Below are positions 1-5,224 of a stretch of DNA of 5,751 bases, piece after piece. Numbering within the stretch: position 1 is the first letter of the stretch; every line of letters begins with the position of its first letter. Source of the DNA: Bacteroidales bacterium (lineage in GTDB: Bacteria; Bacteroidota; Bacteroidia; Bacteroidales; WCHB1-69); contig DUOL01000054.1 in assembly GCA_012838875.1 (NCBI GenBank), positions 1-5,751 of the forward strand. Reading direction: 5' to 3'. The position numbers and the translations under genes are program-made. The notes beneath the pieces were generated by a model. The model did no database searches. It was not told the origin of the DNA and was given only the letters and a program-made list of their open reading frames with translations.

Positions 1-610
1 CTCTTCTTGGCAATTGGTGGAAAAGAGAGTCAAGACCGCAGGCAGAAAGATTGTTTCCTGAGCAATCAATGTAAAATAAACTATCACACCCACTTACTTT
101 AATAGTTGAAAGATTATTAGAATAACAAGATAGTATTCTCAACACTTTAAGCCCACTTACATCTAATAAAGAAAGATTACTATTTCTCGAACAAGAAATA
201 TAATTAAGACTATCACACCCACTTACTTTAATCGTTGAAAGATTGTTATATGAACAAAATAAGGCTTCTAATCCAGGGTTATTGGAAGCATTGACCTCTG
301 TTAAATTTTCATCATTACTACCACAATCAAATTGTTTAACGTTTCCATAAATTGTCATTGTAGTACCTTGTGCAAAGTATTCTCCCCAACCGGACCAATC
401 TACTCCAAGACTAAATGTTGTATCGTACGTTCCACTAATAACTCTTACTTCTGTGTTGTCTGCATCTGCCTTGAGGTCTAAGCTTATCAACTCTCCTGGC
501 TGAACGGTAAGTTCAATCCAGCGGTTCATATTTACTTGTGCCATTGCCAAATTGGCTGACATTACCAGCGTAAATAACGCTAAAAATAATTTTATAAACA
601 ATTGTTTCAT
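1..610 (-). CDS. Secreted leucine-rich-repeat protein, 3' end beyond the window
   Basis: Reading leftward from the ATG at 610-608, the frame stays open to position 1, giving 203 residues with no stop, so the C-terminus is missing. The first 25 residues are a signal peptide (MKQLFIKLFLALFTLVMSA, then ...AMA-Q) with likely cleavage before Gln. After a short beta-rich stretch (about 26-90), at least four units of 21-22 residues follow. They have the pattern L-x-x-I-x-C-S-x-N-N-L-S-x-I-x-V-S-G, as in Bacteroidota LRR surface proteins of the internalin-like type. The visible end (LDSLFHQLP) resembles the cap after the last repeat in that family. LRR proteins of this kind usually bind proteins or host ligands; the ligand here is unknown. 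The start is fixed by a promoter and leader identical in layout to those of the two adhesin genes upstream. A T9SS sorting domain outside the window is an inference from those neighbours. Confidence 0.85.
   Translation of the reverse strand, partial: MKQLFIKLFLALFTLVMSANLAMAQVNMNRWIELTVQPGELISLDLKADADNTEVRVISGTYDTTFSLGVDWSGWGEYFAQGTTMTIYGNVKQFDCGSNDENLTEVNASNNPGLEALFCSYNNLSTIKVSGCDSLNYISCSRNSNLSLLDVSGLKVLRILSCYSNNLSTIKVSGCDSLFYIDCSGNNLSACGLDSLFHQLPRR
81..115. repeat. LRR-coding direct repeat, copy 1
   Basis: This 35-base stretch recurs at 210-244 with one difference by eye (A at 104, C at 233). The spacing is 129 bases, or 43 codons, which equals two LRR units. It encodes the segment NNLSTIKVSGCDS. 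The near-identity in DNA points to a recent duplication of a two-unit block in the LRR gene. Confidence 0.85.
210..244. repeat. LRR-coding direct repeat, copy 2
   Basis: This is the second copy of the 35-base repeat at 81-115, in the same orientation and codon frame. The LRR unit between them (NLSLLDVSGLKVL) is different, so the duplicated block is two units long rather than one. Confidence 0.85.
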
Positions 611-622
611 GTTAAATTTGCT

Positions 623-643
623 TTAATTAATAATATTACTCAT
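623..643 (-). other. Possible leader mini-ORF (MSNIIN)
   Basis: In the leader of the LRR gene, ATG-AGT-AAT-ATT-ATT-AAT-TAA would encode six residues ending 12 bases before the real start. The same string occurs before the 1761-922 gene. The copy before the 2877-2068 gene has one extra T and reads MSNIY. The conservation may reflect the leader DNA or RNA rather than a peptide, so this is tentative. Confidence 0.25.
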
Positions 644-661
644 TTTATAAGTTTTAATTTA

Positions 662-669
662 CAAATATA
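662..669 (-). promoter_or_regulatory. Promoter -7 box of the LRR gene
   Basis: On the minus strand the sequence reads TATATTTG, an exact match to the Bacteroidota -7 consensus TAnnTTTG, 52 bases from the start codon. The same box sits at 52 and 53 bases before the other two leftward genes. A good -33 TTTG at the usual spacing of about 19 is not visible; the nearest TTTTG is only about 13 bases away. Confidence 0.65.
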
Positions 670-785
670 CATTTTTTCATTACAAAACATAAAAATATTA
701 AATAATTTCTTGATGACTGTTTTTTTCTTGAGACTACATTTAAAGTGTTAGTAAAACAAAGTAATCAATGTAGTATTTCATATAT

Positions 786-824
786 AAAAAAAACAGGAAC
801 ATTAATTTAAAATATTCCTGTTTT
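786..824 (-). terminator. Rho-independent terminator of the left adhesin gene
   Basis: The arms AAAACAGGAA (790-799) and TTCCTGTTTT (815-824) pair perfectly for 10 bp. In the leftward RNA a U-run follows (A-run 786-793 on the plus strand). It lies 97 bases after the stop of the adhesin gene at 922. A C-A mismatch (800/814) interrupts further pairing that is intact in the sister hairpin at 1936-1971. Confidence 0.75.
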
Positions 825-921
825 GGTCTTATTGTTTGTGTTATGTTACAATACAAAATACGGAATTGTTCCGTGTTCCGAATATTAAGTTTTAAAGTTA
901 TTCAGAATTACACTAAAAATT

Positions 922-1761
922 TTAATTCTTCACAACTTTATATTCTCCTACTCCTTCGGCGGTACGAAGTTTTAGGATATAGATTCCGTTAGCAAGGCTT
1001 GATACATCAATAGAGGTATTGTTTAGAACATTCTCTTGGCTAATAACTATTCTGCCAAAAGAGTCGTAAAGTTCTAATTTATCAATATTCTTCTCACATT
1101 CAATTTTCAAATCACTAATGACCGGATTTGGATGAACCTTGGCATTAATATTAGGGAGTGTTTCTGCAATTCCGCTACCACCGCTAGTACTTGTAACAGT
1201 AATATCATCTAAATTCATTCTAAAGACATCAACACTATTAAAATGTCTCCAAGCGATATAAATTGGCTGGTTATTATAAGCCGAAAGGTCAATATCCCTT
1301 TCAAACCAAACTCCTTGCTCCCTGCTTGCTGTTAAGGTCTCTTCAAACAATAAAATAAAATTAGCAACATCTGTTCCGGTTGTAGAAACATAAACACCAT
1401 AATGGTCGGCAGGCCAGGCTGCATCTTGGGCACATACATAATACTTTAAACTTGAAGCTGTACCTAAACCTATTTGCGGAGTGATTAACCAGTTATCCGG
1501 TGTTAACGCACTCCCGCTGTACGAAGCGGAAGTCATTAATCCCGCACTTCCATTATAACCAAGAATACCCTCATGTCCAACTAGAGCGTACCAGTTATTA
1601 CCGTCACCATCTGCATCAATAAGTGACCAGTCCGTAGGTATGGCAAGATCTTCCGTGTTTTCAAAATCTTCGCTAAAGATTACTGTTTGTGCCATTGTCA
1701 AACTGGCTGACATTACTAGCACAAAAAACGCTAAAAATAATTTTGTAAATACTTGTTTCAT
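922..1761 (-). CDS. Gingipain-type cleaved-adhesin domain protein with T9SS sorting domain
   Basis: This complete 279-residue protein has three parts. Residues 1-24 are a signal peptide ending TMA, with Gln25 next. Residues about 26-190 form one cleaved-adhesin (choice-of-anchor J) domain, and residues 197-279 a type A T9SS sorting domain with HPNP (about 210-213), GRIV and NGIYILKL. The adhesin part shows the family marks DFE, DADGDGNNW (49-57), TPDNWLITP, CAQDAAWPADHYGVYVSTTG (110-129), WRHFN and NLDDI. These closely resemble the haemagglutinin/adhesin domains of Porphyromonas gingivalis gingipains, which bind haemoglobin, matrix proteins or other cells; here the domain stands alone with no protease. 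It is predicted to cross the outer membrane by the T9SS, after which the tail is removed. A paralogue lies upstream (2877-2068). The start is supported by the signal peptide and the conserved promoter-leader distance. The ligand is unknown. Confidence 0.93.
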   Translation of the reverse strand: MKQVFTKLFLAFFVLVMSASLTMAQTVIFSEDFENTEDLAIPTDWSLIDADGDGNNWYALVGHEGILGYNGSAGLMTSASYSGSALTPDNWLITPQIGLGTASSLKYYVCAQDAAWPADHYGVYVSTTGTDVANFILLFEETLTASREQGVWFERDIDLSAYNNQPIYIAWRHFNSVDVFRMNLDDITVTSTSGGSGIAETLPNINAKVHPNPVISDLKIECEKNIDKLELYDSFGRIVISQENVLNNTSIDVSSLANGIYILKLRTAEGVGEYKVVKN

Positions 1762-1773
1762 GTTAATTTGGTT

Positions 1774-1794
1774 TTAATTAATAATATTACTCAT
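1774..1794 (-). other. Possible leader mini-ORF (MSNIIN), second copy
   Basis: The six-codon reading frame is identical to that at 643-623, at the same distance from the start codon (allowing one base) and just downstream of the presumed transcription start. No ribosome-binding evidence exists, so it is tentative. Confidence 0.25.
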
Positions 1795-1812
1795 TTTGTA
1801 TATTTCAACCTA

Positions 1813-1820
1813 CAAATATA
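1813..1820 (-). promoter_or_regulatory. Promoter -7 box of the left adhesin gene
   Basis: The minus strand reads TATATTTG, matching TAnnTTTG, 52 bases before the ATG at 1761. The surrounding bases (GATG before, TAGGTTGAAATATA after) are nearly the same as before the right adhesin gene. The -33 region is weak. Confidence 0.65.
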
Positions 1821-1935
1821 CATCTTTTTTAATACAAAATCATAAAAATATAAAAAAAAATCTTAATGACTGTTTTTTTCTTGAAGCTACTTTTAAAGTG
1901 TTAGTAAAACAAAGTAATCAATGTATTTGATATGT

Positions 1936-1971
1936 AAAAACAGGAACATTAATTTTAAATGTTCCTGTTTT
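1936..1971 (-). terminator. Rho-independent terminator of the right adhesin gene
   Basis: The arms AAAACAGGAACATT (1937-1950) and AATGTTCCTGTTTT (1958-1971) form a perfect 14-bp stem around a 7-base loop. A short U-run follows in leftward RNA. It lies 96 bases after the stop at 2068, the same layout as 786-824. Confidence 0.8.
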
Positions 1972-2067
1972 GGTCTTATTGTTTGTGTTATGTCACAGTA
2001 CAAAATACAGGATTGTTCCGTGTTCCGAATATTAAGCTTTAAAGTTATTCAGAATTTACTAAAAACT

Positions 2068-2877
2068 TTAATTCTTCACAACTTTATACTCTCCCACTCC
2101 TTCGGCGGTACGAAGTTTTAGGATATAGATTCCGTTAGCAAGGCTTGATACATCAATAGAGGTATTGTTTAGAACATTCTCTTGGCTAATAACTATTCTG
2201 CCAAAAGCATCGTAAAGTTCTAATTTATCAATATTCTTCTCACATTCAATTTTCAAATCACTAATGACCGGATTTGGATGAACCTTGGCATTAATATTAG
2301 GGAGTGTTTCTGCGATTCCGCTACCGCCACCTTCTCCAAAAATCTTAACATCGTCAATAAGCAAGAAGTTCTGGTCAGCACTTTCATAGTGGCGAAAAGC
2401 AACATATTTTGTTCCTGGAGGTAACGGAATATCCCTCTGCAACCAAGGGGTAGCGTTCTTTTCCTCAACAGGAACAGTTTCTTCAAAAACAACGGTAAAG
2501 TCAGTAAGGGCATTACCGGTTGTAGATGCCATGATGCCATAGTGATCCGGATATAGCGGGCTGGTACTAACAAAATAACGAACAGAAGCGGCTCCTTCTA
2601 CAAGAGGAGTAATCATCCAATTGTCAGGATCAAACGGGTTCTCTGACCATGACCATGAAGATGCCATATAAGAGCCACTGTAGGCCTGAGTTATATGTGT
2701 ATATTGACCTACATCCCAATTGTTGCCATCGCCGTCATTATCTACAAGTGTCCAAGCTGATAAGGGAGTATCACTTTCAAAGTCGTCTTGAAAGATGACC
2801 GTTTGTGCCATTGCCAAACTGGCTGACATTACTAACGCAAAAAACGCTAAAAATAATTTTGTAAATAGTTGTTTCAT
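2068..2877 (-). CDS. Gingipain-type cleaved-adhesin domain protein with T9SS sorting domain
   Basis: This complete 269-residue paralogue of the product of 1761-922 has a signal peptide at 1-24 (ending AMA, then Gln25). One cleaved-adhesin domain spans about 26-182, with DDFES, DNDGDGNNW (46-54), FDPDNWMITP, YPDHYGIMASTTGN (109-122), FTVVFEETV, PPGTKYVAFRHYES and LLIDDV. A type A T9SS sorting domain occupies 187-269. Several strings, notably FTVVFEET and GTKYVAFRHY, are close to gingipain adhesin modules. The sorting domain differs from that of its neighbour by a single residue (Ala for Ser in YDxFGR), while the adhesin domains differ at most positions outside the core motifs. It is predicted to be a surface or released adhesin; the ligand is unknown. 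It is the first leftward gene after the divergent promoter region. Its own promoter box and terminator suggest a separate transcript. Confidence 0.93.
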   Translation of the reverse strand: MKQLFTKLFLAFFALVMSASLAMAQTVIFQDDFESDTPLSAWTLVDNDGDGNNWDVGQYTHITQAYSGSYMASSWSWSENPFDPDNWMITPLVEGAASVRYFVSTSPLYPDHYGIMASTTGNALTDFTVVFEETVPVEEKNATPWLQRDIPLPPGTKYVAFRHYESADQNFLLIDDVKIFGEGGGSGIAETLPNINAKVHPNPVISDLKIECEKNIDKLELYDAFGRIVISQENVLNNTSIDVSSLANGIYILKLRTAEGVGEYKVVKN

Positions 2878-2970
2878 GTTAAATTGGTTTTAATTAATAA
2901 ATATTACTCATTTTATATATTTCAACTTACAAATATACATCTTTTTTATTATAAAACCATAAAAATATTA
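2804..2970. repeat. Third copy of the promoter, leader and signal-peptide cassette
   Basis: The 74 bases coding for the signal peptide (2804-2877) and about 93 bases upstream match 537-700 and 1688-1850. The match covers the signal-peptide codons, the leader, the TATATTTG box and the AT-rich tract behind it. Upstream of about 2970 the similarity to the other two copies stops. The element thus carries expression and export signals ahead of unrelated mature proteins. Confidence 0.8.
2930..2937 (-). promoter_or_regulatory. Promoter -7 box of the right adhesin gene
   Basis: The minus strand reads TATATTTG, matching TAnnTTTG, 53 bases before the ATG at 2877. It faces away from the rightward promoter at 3084-3114, so 2938-3083 is shared divergent regulatory DNA. 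The -33 position lacks a TTTG. Confidence 0.65.
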
Positions 2971-2997
2971 AAAATTTTCCGATAATTTAGATTTTTT

Positions 2998-3021
2998 TTA
3001 CAAAAGACTCTGTTTTTGTAA
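2998..3021. promoter_or_regulatory. Inverted repeat between divergent promoters
   Basis: TTACAAAA (2998-3005) and TTTTGTAA (3014-3021) are perfect 8-base complements around an 8-base spacer. The site lies between the two outward promoters and could be an operator, but AT-rich DNA makes such matches by chance. Confidence 0.25.
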
Positions 3022-3083
3022 CTATATCATTATGGGTTTTACGATAAAAATAAAAAAATTATCATTTTTTCTGGATAATACTC

Positions 3084-3114
3084 ATTGATTAATTGAAAAA
3101 TATTATTACTTTTG
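3084..3114 (+). promoter_or_regulatory. Bacteroidota-type promoter for the 3152 gene
   Basis: TACTTTTG (3107-3114) matches the -7 consensus TAnnTTTG. ATTG at 3084-3087 serves as a partial -33 element with a 19-base gap. Transcription would begin near 3118-3121, leaving a leader of about 31 bases that is A/T-rich (ATTAAAATTATTAAAC before ATG) with no Shine-Dalgarno site, as is usual in this phylum. Confidence 0.75.
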
Positions 3115-3151
3115 CAAATGCAATTTTTATAAACAATTAAAATTATTAAAC

Positions 3152-3985
3152 ATGAAAAGAAAATTTACTTATTTTTTAGTTGCTATGTTTGTAGCATTTG
3201 GATTAAACGCTCAGAATATATCTAGCGTAAAAACTACAGCAAAAACCCCCTCTCCCAAAGCTGATGTTGAAATACATTTTGACGGAGAAAATGCTAATGG
3301 TATAGGTACTAACAGTGAAGCCGTATTTGAAGTAGCGGCAAGATTCACAGCTGATGAGTTGGCTGCATACTACGGTTCTAATAATATCAGTAAAGTGAAA
3401 TTCTTGGTGTTTATGGTAAGTTCTCAAGATTCCGTAACACCATGGGCAACGGCTGCAAAAGTAAAGATTTACGGTAACGGTACCGCAACAGAAGCTGGCG
3501 AATTATTACTTGAAGCACCTGTAACTAACTTAGTCGATGGATGGAACGAATTTGTTCTTCCCACTCCTGTACCACTTGTATCAGGTGACTATTGGGTAGG
3601 TTATGAAGTAACCGCTGCTGCCGGTTTCCCAGCAGGATGTGACGCTGGTCCAATTGTTGCCGGAAAAGGTGGTTGGTTGTATTTTGGTGAAGAAGACGGT
3701 TGGTCTGAATTATCTGAAGCAGGGTTAGACGCAAACTGGAATATCCGTGCCGTTTTAACCGGTGCTACCGGCATTGAGACGGAAATAGTAAATTCGCTGG
3801 AAGTTTTCGGCGGAAACGGTATGATTACTATCAACAACGCTGATGCAGCTACTGCTCAAATTTACAACGTTACAGGTCAACTTATTAACACGGTTAATTT
3901 ATCAAATTCTACAACCGTTCAAGTTCCTGCAGGAATTTACATTGTTCGCGTTGGAGATGCGGCTCAAAAAGTATTAGTAAAATAA
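3152..3985 (+). CDS. Secreted protein of unknown function with T9SS-type sorting tail
   Basis: This complete 277-residue protein has a signal peptide at 1-20 (ending GLNA) with Gln21 as the likely mature N-terminus. The central region (about 38-203) is probably a beta-sandwich. It contains HFDGEN, ARFTADELAAYYG, KVKIYGNG, LVDGWNEFVLP, SGDYWVGYEV, AGCDAGP, GKGGWLYFG, W-x-E-L and ANWNIRAVLTG. Similar strings occur in accessory modules of secreted Bacteroidota peptidases and adhesins, but I cannot name the domain firmly and see no catalytic motif. Residues about 206-277 look like a T9SS type A sorting domain (GMITINN, AQIYNVTGQLI, VPAGIYIVRV, ending KVLVK). Its tail is clearly different from the near-identical tails of the leftward adhesins, so it did not arise from that duplication. 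It has its own promoter and strong terminator, so it is probably monocistronic. Confidence 0.9.
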   Translation: MKRKFTYFLVAMFVAFGLNAQNISSVKTTAKTPSPKADVEIHFDGENANGIGTNSEAVFEVAARFTADELAAYYGSNNISKVKFLVFMVSSQDSVTPWATAAKVKIYGNGTATEAGELLLEAPVTNLVDGWNEFVLPTPVPLVSGDYWVGYEVTAAAGFPAGCDAGPIVAGKGGWLYFGEEDGWSELSEAGLDANWNIRAVLTGATGIETEIVNSLEVFGGNGMITINNADAATAQIYNVTGQLINTVNLSNSTTVQVPAGIYIVRVGDAAQKVLVK

Positions 3986-4007
3986 GAGAAGTAATAAATT
4001 TTACAAT

Positions 4008-4046
4008 AAAAACGGGGAGATTGGTTTTAAATCTCCCCGTTTTTTA
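4008..4046 (+). terminator. Strong rho-independent terminator
   Basis: AAAAACGGGGAGATT (4008-4022) pairs with 4030-4044 in a 15-bp stem around a 7-base loop (4023-4029), followed by a T-run in the plus direction. It starts 22 bases after the stop of the 3152-3985 gene. The A-run on the left arm also gives a U-run in leftward RNA, so it could work in both directions. Confidence 0.92.
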
Positions 4047-4068
4047 TTTTCCACATTCTACATTCAAC

Positions 4069-4242
4069 TTGGGCGGCGTGAGGGCGCAGGTGGAAAGCCC
4101 GCAAGGGCGGAAGCCGCCGGGGACGCAAGGCGGCAAAAAAGCGAGCTTGTAAGCTCTTTTTGCCGCCTTGCGTCCCCACGGCTTATGCCCGCGGACTTGG
4201 AACCGAAGACCGACCCCGAGCGTAGCGAGGGGACACGCCCAA
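4069..4242. other. GC-rich structured non-coding element
   Basis: My count gives 115 G+C in 4071-4240 (about 68%), while both flanks are AT-rich. The two ends pair: TTGGGC (4069-4074) with GCCCAA (4237-4242), then GTG (4078-4080) with CAC (4234-4236). Inside are a GCCC-GCAA-GGGC tetraloop hairpin (4097-4108), an alternative GGCGG-AAG-CCGCC hairpin (4106-4118), the long hairpin 4119-4177, and CCCC...GGGG with GAGCGTAGCGA between (4214-4232). The string CGCAAGGCGG recurs, with one extra G at 4101-4110. No gene is seen. It sits between convergent genes. It may be a dispersed repeat or small non-autonomous mobile element, or a structured RNA; no clear target-site duplication is visible. Confidence 0.7.
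4119..4177. repeat. Long palindrome with 21-bp perfect arms
   Basis: The left arm 4119-4139 (begins GGGGACGC, ends GGCAAAAA) is the exact complement of 4157-4177. The centre adds GAGCTT (4143-4148) with AAGCTC (4151-4156), leaving bases 4140-4142 as a bulge. AGCCG (4112-4116) and CGGCT (4179-4183) can extend it outward across a small internal loop. Each strand has the inner mini-hairpin followed by a T-run of five or six, so it might also act as a two-way terminator. Confidence 0.9.
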
Positions 4243-4269
4243 ATTAAAATTAAAAAATTAGCTACTAAA

Positions 4270-5211
4270 TTATAAACTAACCTCGTCTGACTTTCGATAA
4301 GTATCTATATGACGTTTTTTCTTTTCTTCGTAAATGTCATGAATATTGATTAATATAGCAATTTCTTCTACTTCGCCAAACTCATGATTATAAGAAGCAC
4401 CGAAATATTGCATTGTAGGAGAGAGAGTTATATAGGTTTTAATAAGTGGGGGAATGGTCTCCTTAAGGTCGCGTATATTTTTATTCAACAATTTAAAATC
4501 TTCGGTAATAGAGTTACTCCACAACGCCTTAATTCCTTTTTTCTCTTTTTTCATCTTAACGGGGAATTGCGGTTTCACTAGATTCTCATCTCCTTTGTAA
4601 TGTTTTTCCAAGAAATTATGAATCAAATTGCGTGCTAAGCGATTGTAAGAGCTGTACATCGTCATTTTACCGAAAAAGTAATCAATATCTTCGTTATCTA
4701 CTATCAATGTTCCCAAGCCGTCCCAAACATTATCCAGTGAAAAAAGCCCAAGACGTAAGCTGACGGTTGCTTGATATTTTGGTTGCACAAAACTACGCCC
4801 TAATTCGATAGTTCTTTGCCATTGATTTTCAATAAATTCGGGGGAGAAGTGAAAAAGTTTTGATGTCGGTGTGTGCGGATAGCCATTTTCGTCGAGCGGC
4901 ACGTCGCGTCCAAGTATAAAACGATAAGCACTAATCAACTCTTGTTTTTCCGGGTCCCATACGATTAATTGCTTAAAGGGTACGGCGGCTGTGTCATATT
5001 CGTCAATATCGACCTCTTTTCCTGTTCCGCCACCGGCTTGTCGGAAAGTAATTTCACGTAGACGTCCAATCTCCAACATCATATTAGGTGAATCGTGTGC
5101 GTCAACGAGATAAATATCATTATCTCCCGCATTCGTTCTGCGAAGTAATTTATCTTTTGTCAATTCTGCCAGTAAAAGTTCCCTATCAATAGGGGCAATA
5201 ATCTCCTTCAT
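4270..5211 (-). CDS. glsB: GNAT-type N-acyltransferase, glycine lipid synthesis (GlsB-like)
   Basis: This complete 313-residue protein is cytoplasmic or membrane-peripheral, with no signal peptide or membrane segment. It resembles the OlsB/haemolysin-like branch of GNAT acyltransferases, and most closely, as I recall the family, Bacteroides GlsB. Visible marks are IGRLREITFRQAGGGTGKE (48-66), the DIDEYD stretch, PFKQLIVWDP, AYRFILGRD, TIELGRSFVQP (134-144), GLFSLDNVWDGLG (155-167) and FFGKMTMYSSYNR. The C-terminal part (about 235-313) contains IPPLIKTYITLSP and an EEKKKRH stretch, also typical of the Bacteroidales proteins. Known family members move a 3-hydroxyacyl chain from acyl carrier protein onto the amine of glycine, giving N-acyl glycine (commendamide type). 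The gene starts 13 bases after the stop of the upstream acyltransferase, so the two are almost surely co-transcribed. Substrate assignment rests on recalled similarity. Confidence 0.85.
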   Translation of the reverse strand: MKEIIAPIDRELLLAELTKDKLLRRTNAGDNDIYLVDAHDSPNMMLEIGRLREITFRQAGGGTGKEVDIDEYDTAAVPFKQLIVWDPEKQELISAYRFILGRDVPLDENGYPHTPTSKLFHFSPEFIENQWQRTIELGRSFVQPKYQATVSLRLGLFSLDNVWDGLGTLIVDNEDIDYFFGKMTMYSSYNRLARNLIHNFLEKHYKGDENLVKPQFPVKMKKEKKGIKALWSNSITEDFKLLNKNIRDLKETIPPLIKTYITLSPTMQYFGASYNHEFGEVEEIAILINIHDIYEEKKKRHIDTYRKSDEVSL

Positions 5212-5224
5212 TTTATCATCATTT

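Larger units (their letters stand above)
611..921. repeat. Duplicated spacer, left copy
   Basis: This 311-base gene-free stretch aligns along its whole length with 1762-2067, with scattered substitutions and small indels. Read leftward, it holds the 3' untranslated region of the adhesin gene (about 97 bases), a terminator hairpin at 786-824, an AT-rich stretch with the conserved string GTTAGTAAAACAAAGTAATC, and the promoter and leader of the LRR gene. A small inverted repeat CGGAA-TTG-TTCCG lies at 861-873; its counterpart in the other copy is imperfect. No credible gene was seen. Confidence 0.85.
1762..2067. repeat. Duplicated spacer, right copy
   Basis: This 306-base gene-free stretch is the counterpart of 611-921. 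Read leftward, it holds the 3' untranslated region of the right adhesin gene, a hairpin terminator at 1936-1971, the shared AT-rich string with GTTAGTAAAACAAAGTAATC, and the promoter and leader of the left adhesin gene. The promoter-proximal part, but not the region beyond it, is also found at 2878 to about 2970. The repeated unit is therefore one gene plus one spacer, about 1.15 kb. Confidence 0.85.

Noticed and set aside
81..244. CRISPR array
   Set aside because: There are only two copies of the 35-base repeat, in frame inside an LRR gene and spaced by two repeat units, so the repeat is protein-coding.
1921..2121. Rightward open frame of 66 codons
   Set aside because: It runs across the terminator hairpin and antisense to the sorting-domain codons of the 2068-2877 gene. 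It has no promoter box and a composition typical of a chance frame.
2253..2573. Leftward open frame of 106 codons
   Set aside because: It lies wholly inside the 2068-2877 adhesin gene in another frame; the host gene has clear domain, signal-peptide and tail evidence.
3203..3837. Leftward open frames antisense to the 3152-3985 gene (3203-3427, 3525-3734, 3601-3837)
   Set aside because: They overlap a well-supported rightward gene, have no leader or promoter of their own and show no recognisable motifs.
4045..4260. Insertion sequence with target-site duplication around the GC-rich element
   Set aside because: The element has complementary ends, but no transposase and no convincing direct repeat was found in the AT-rich flanks, so I call it only a structured element.
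4384..4581. Rightward open frame of 65 codons
   Set aside because: It is antisense inside the GlsB-like gene and shows no independent signal.
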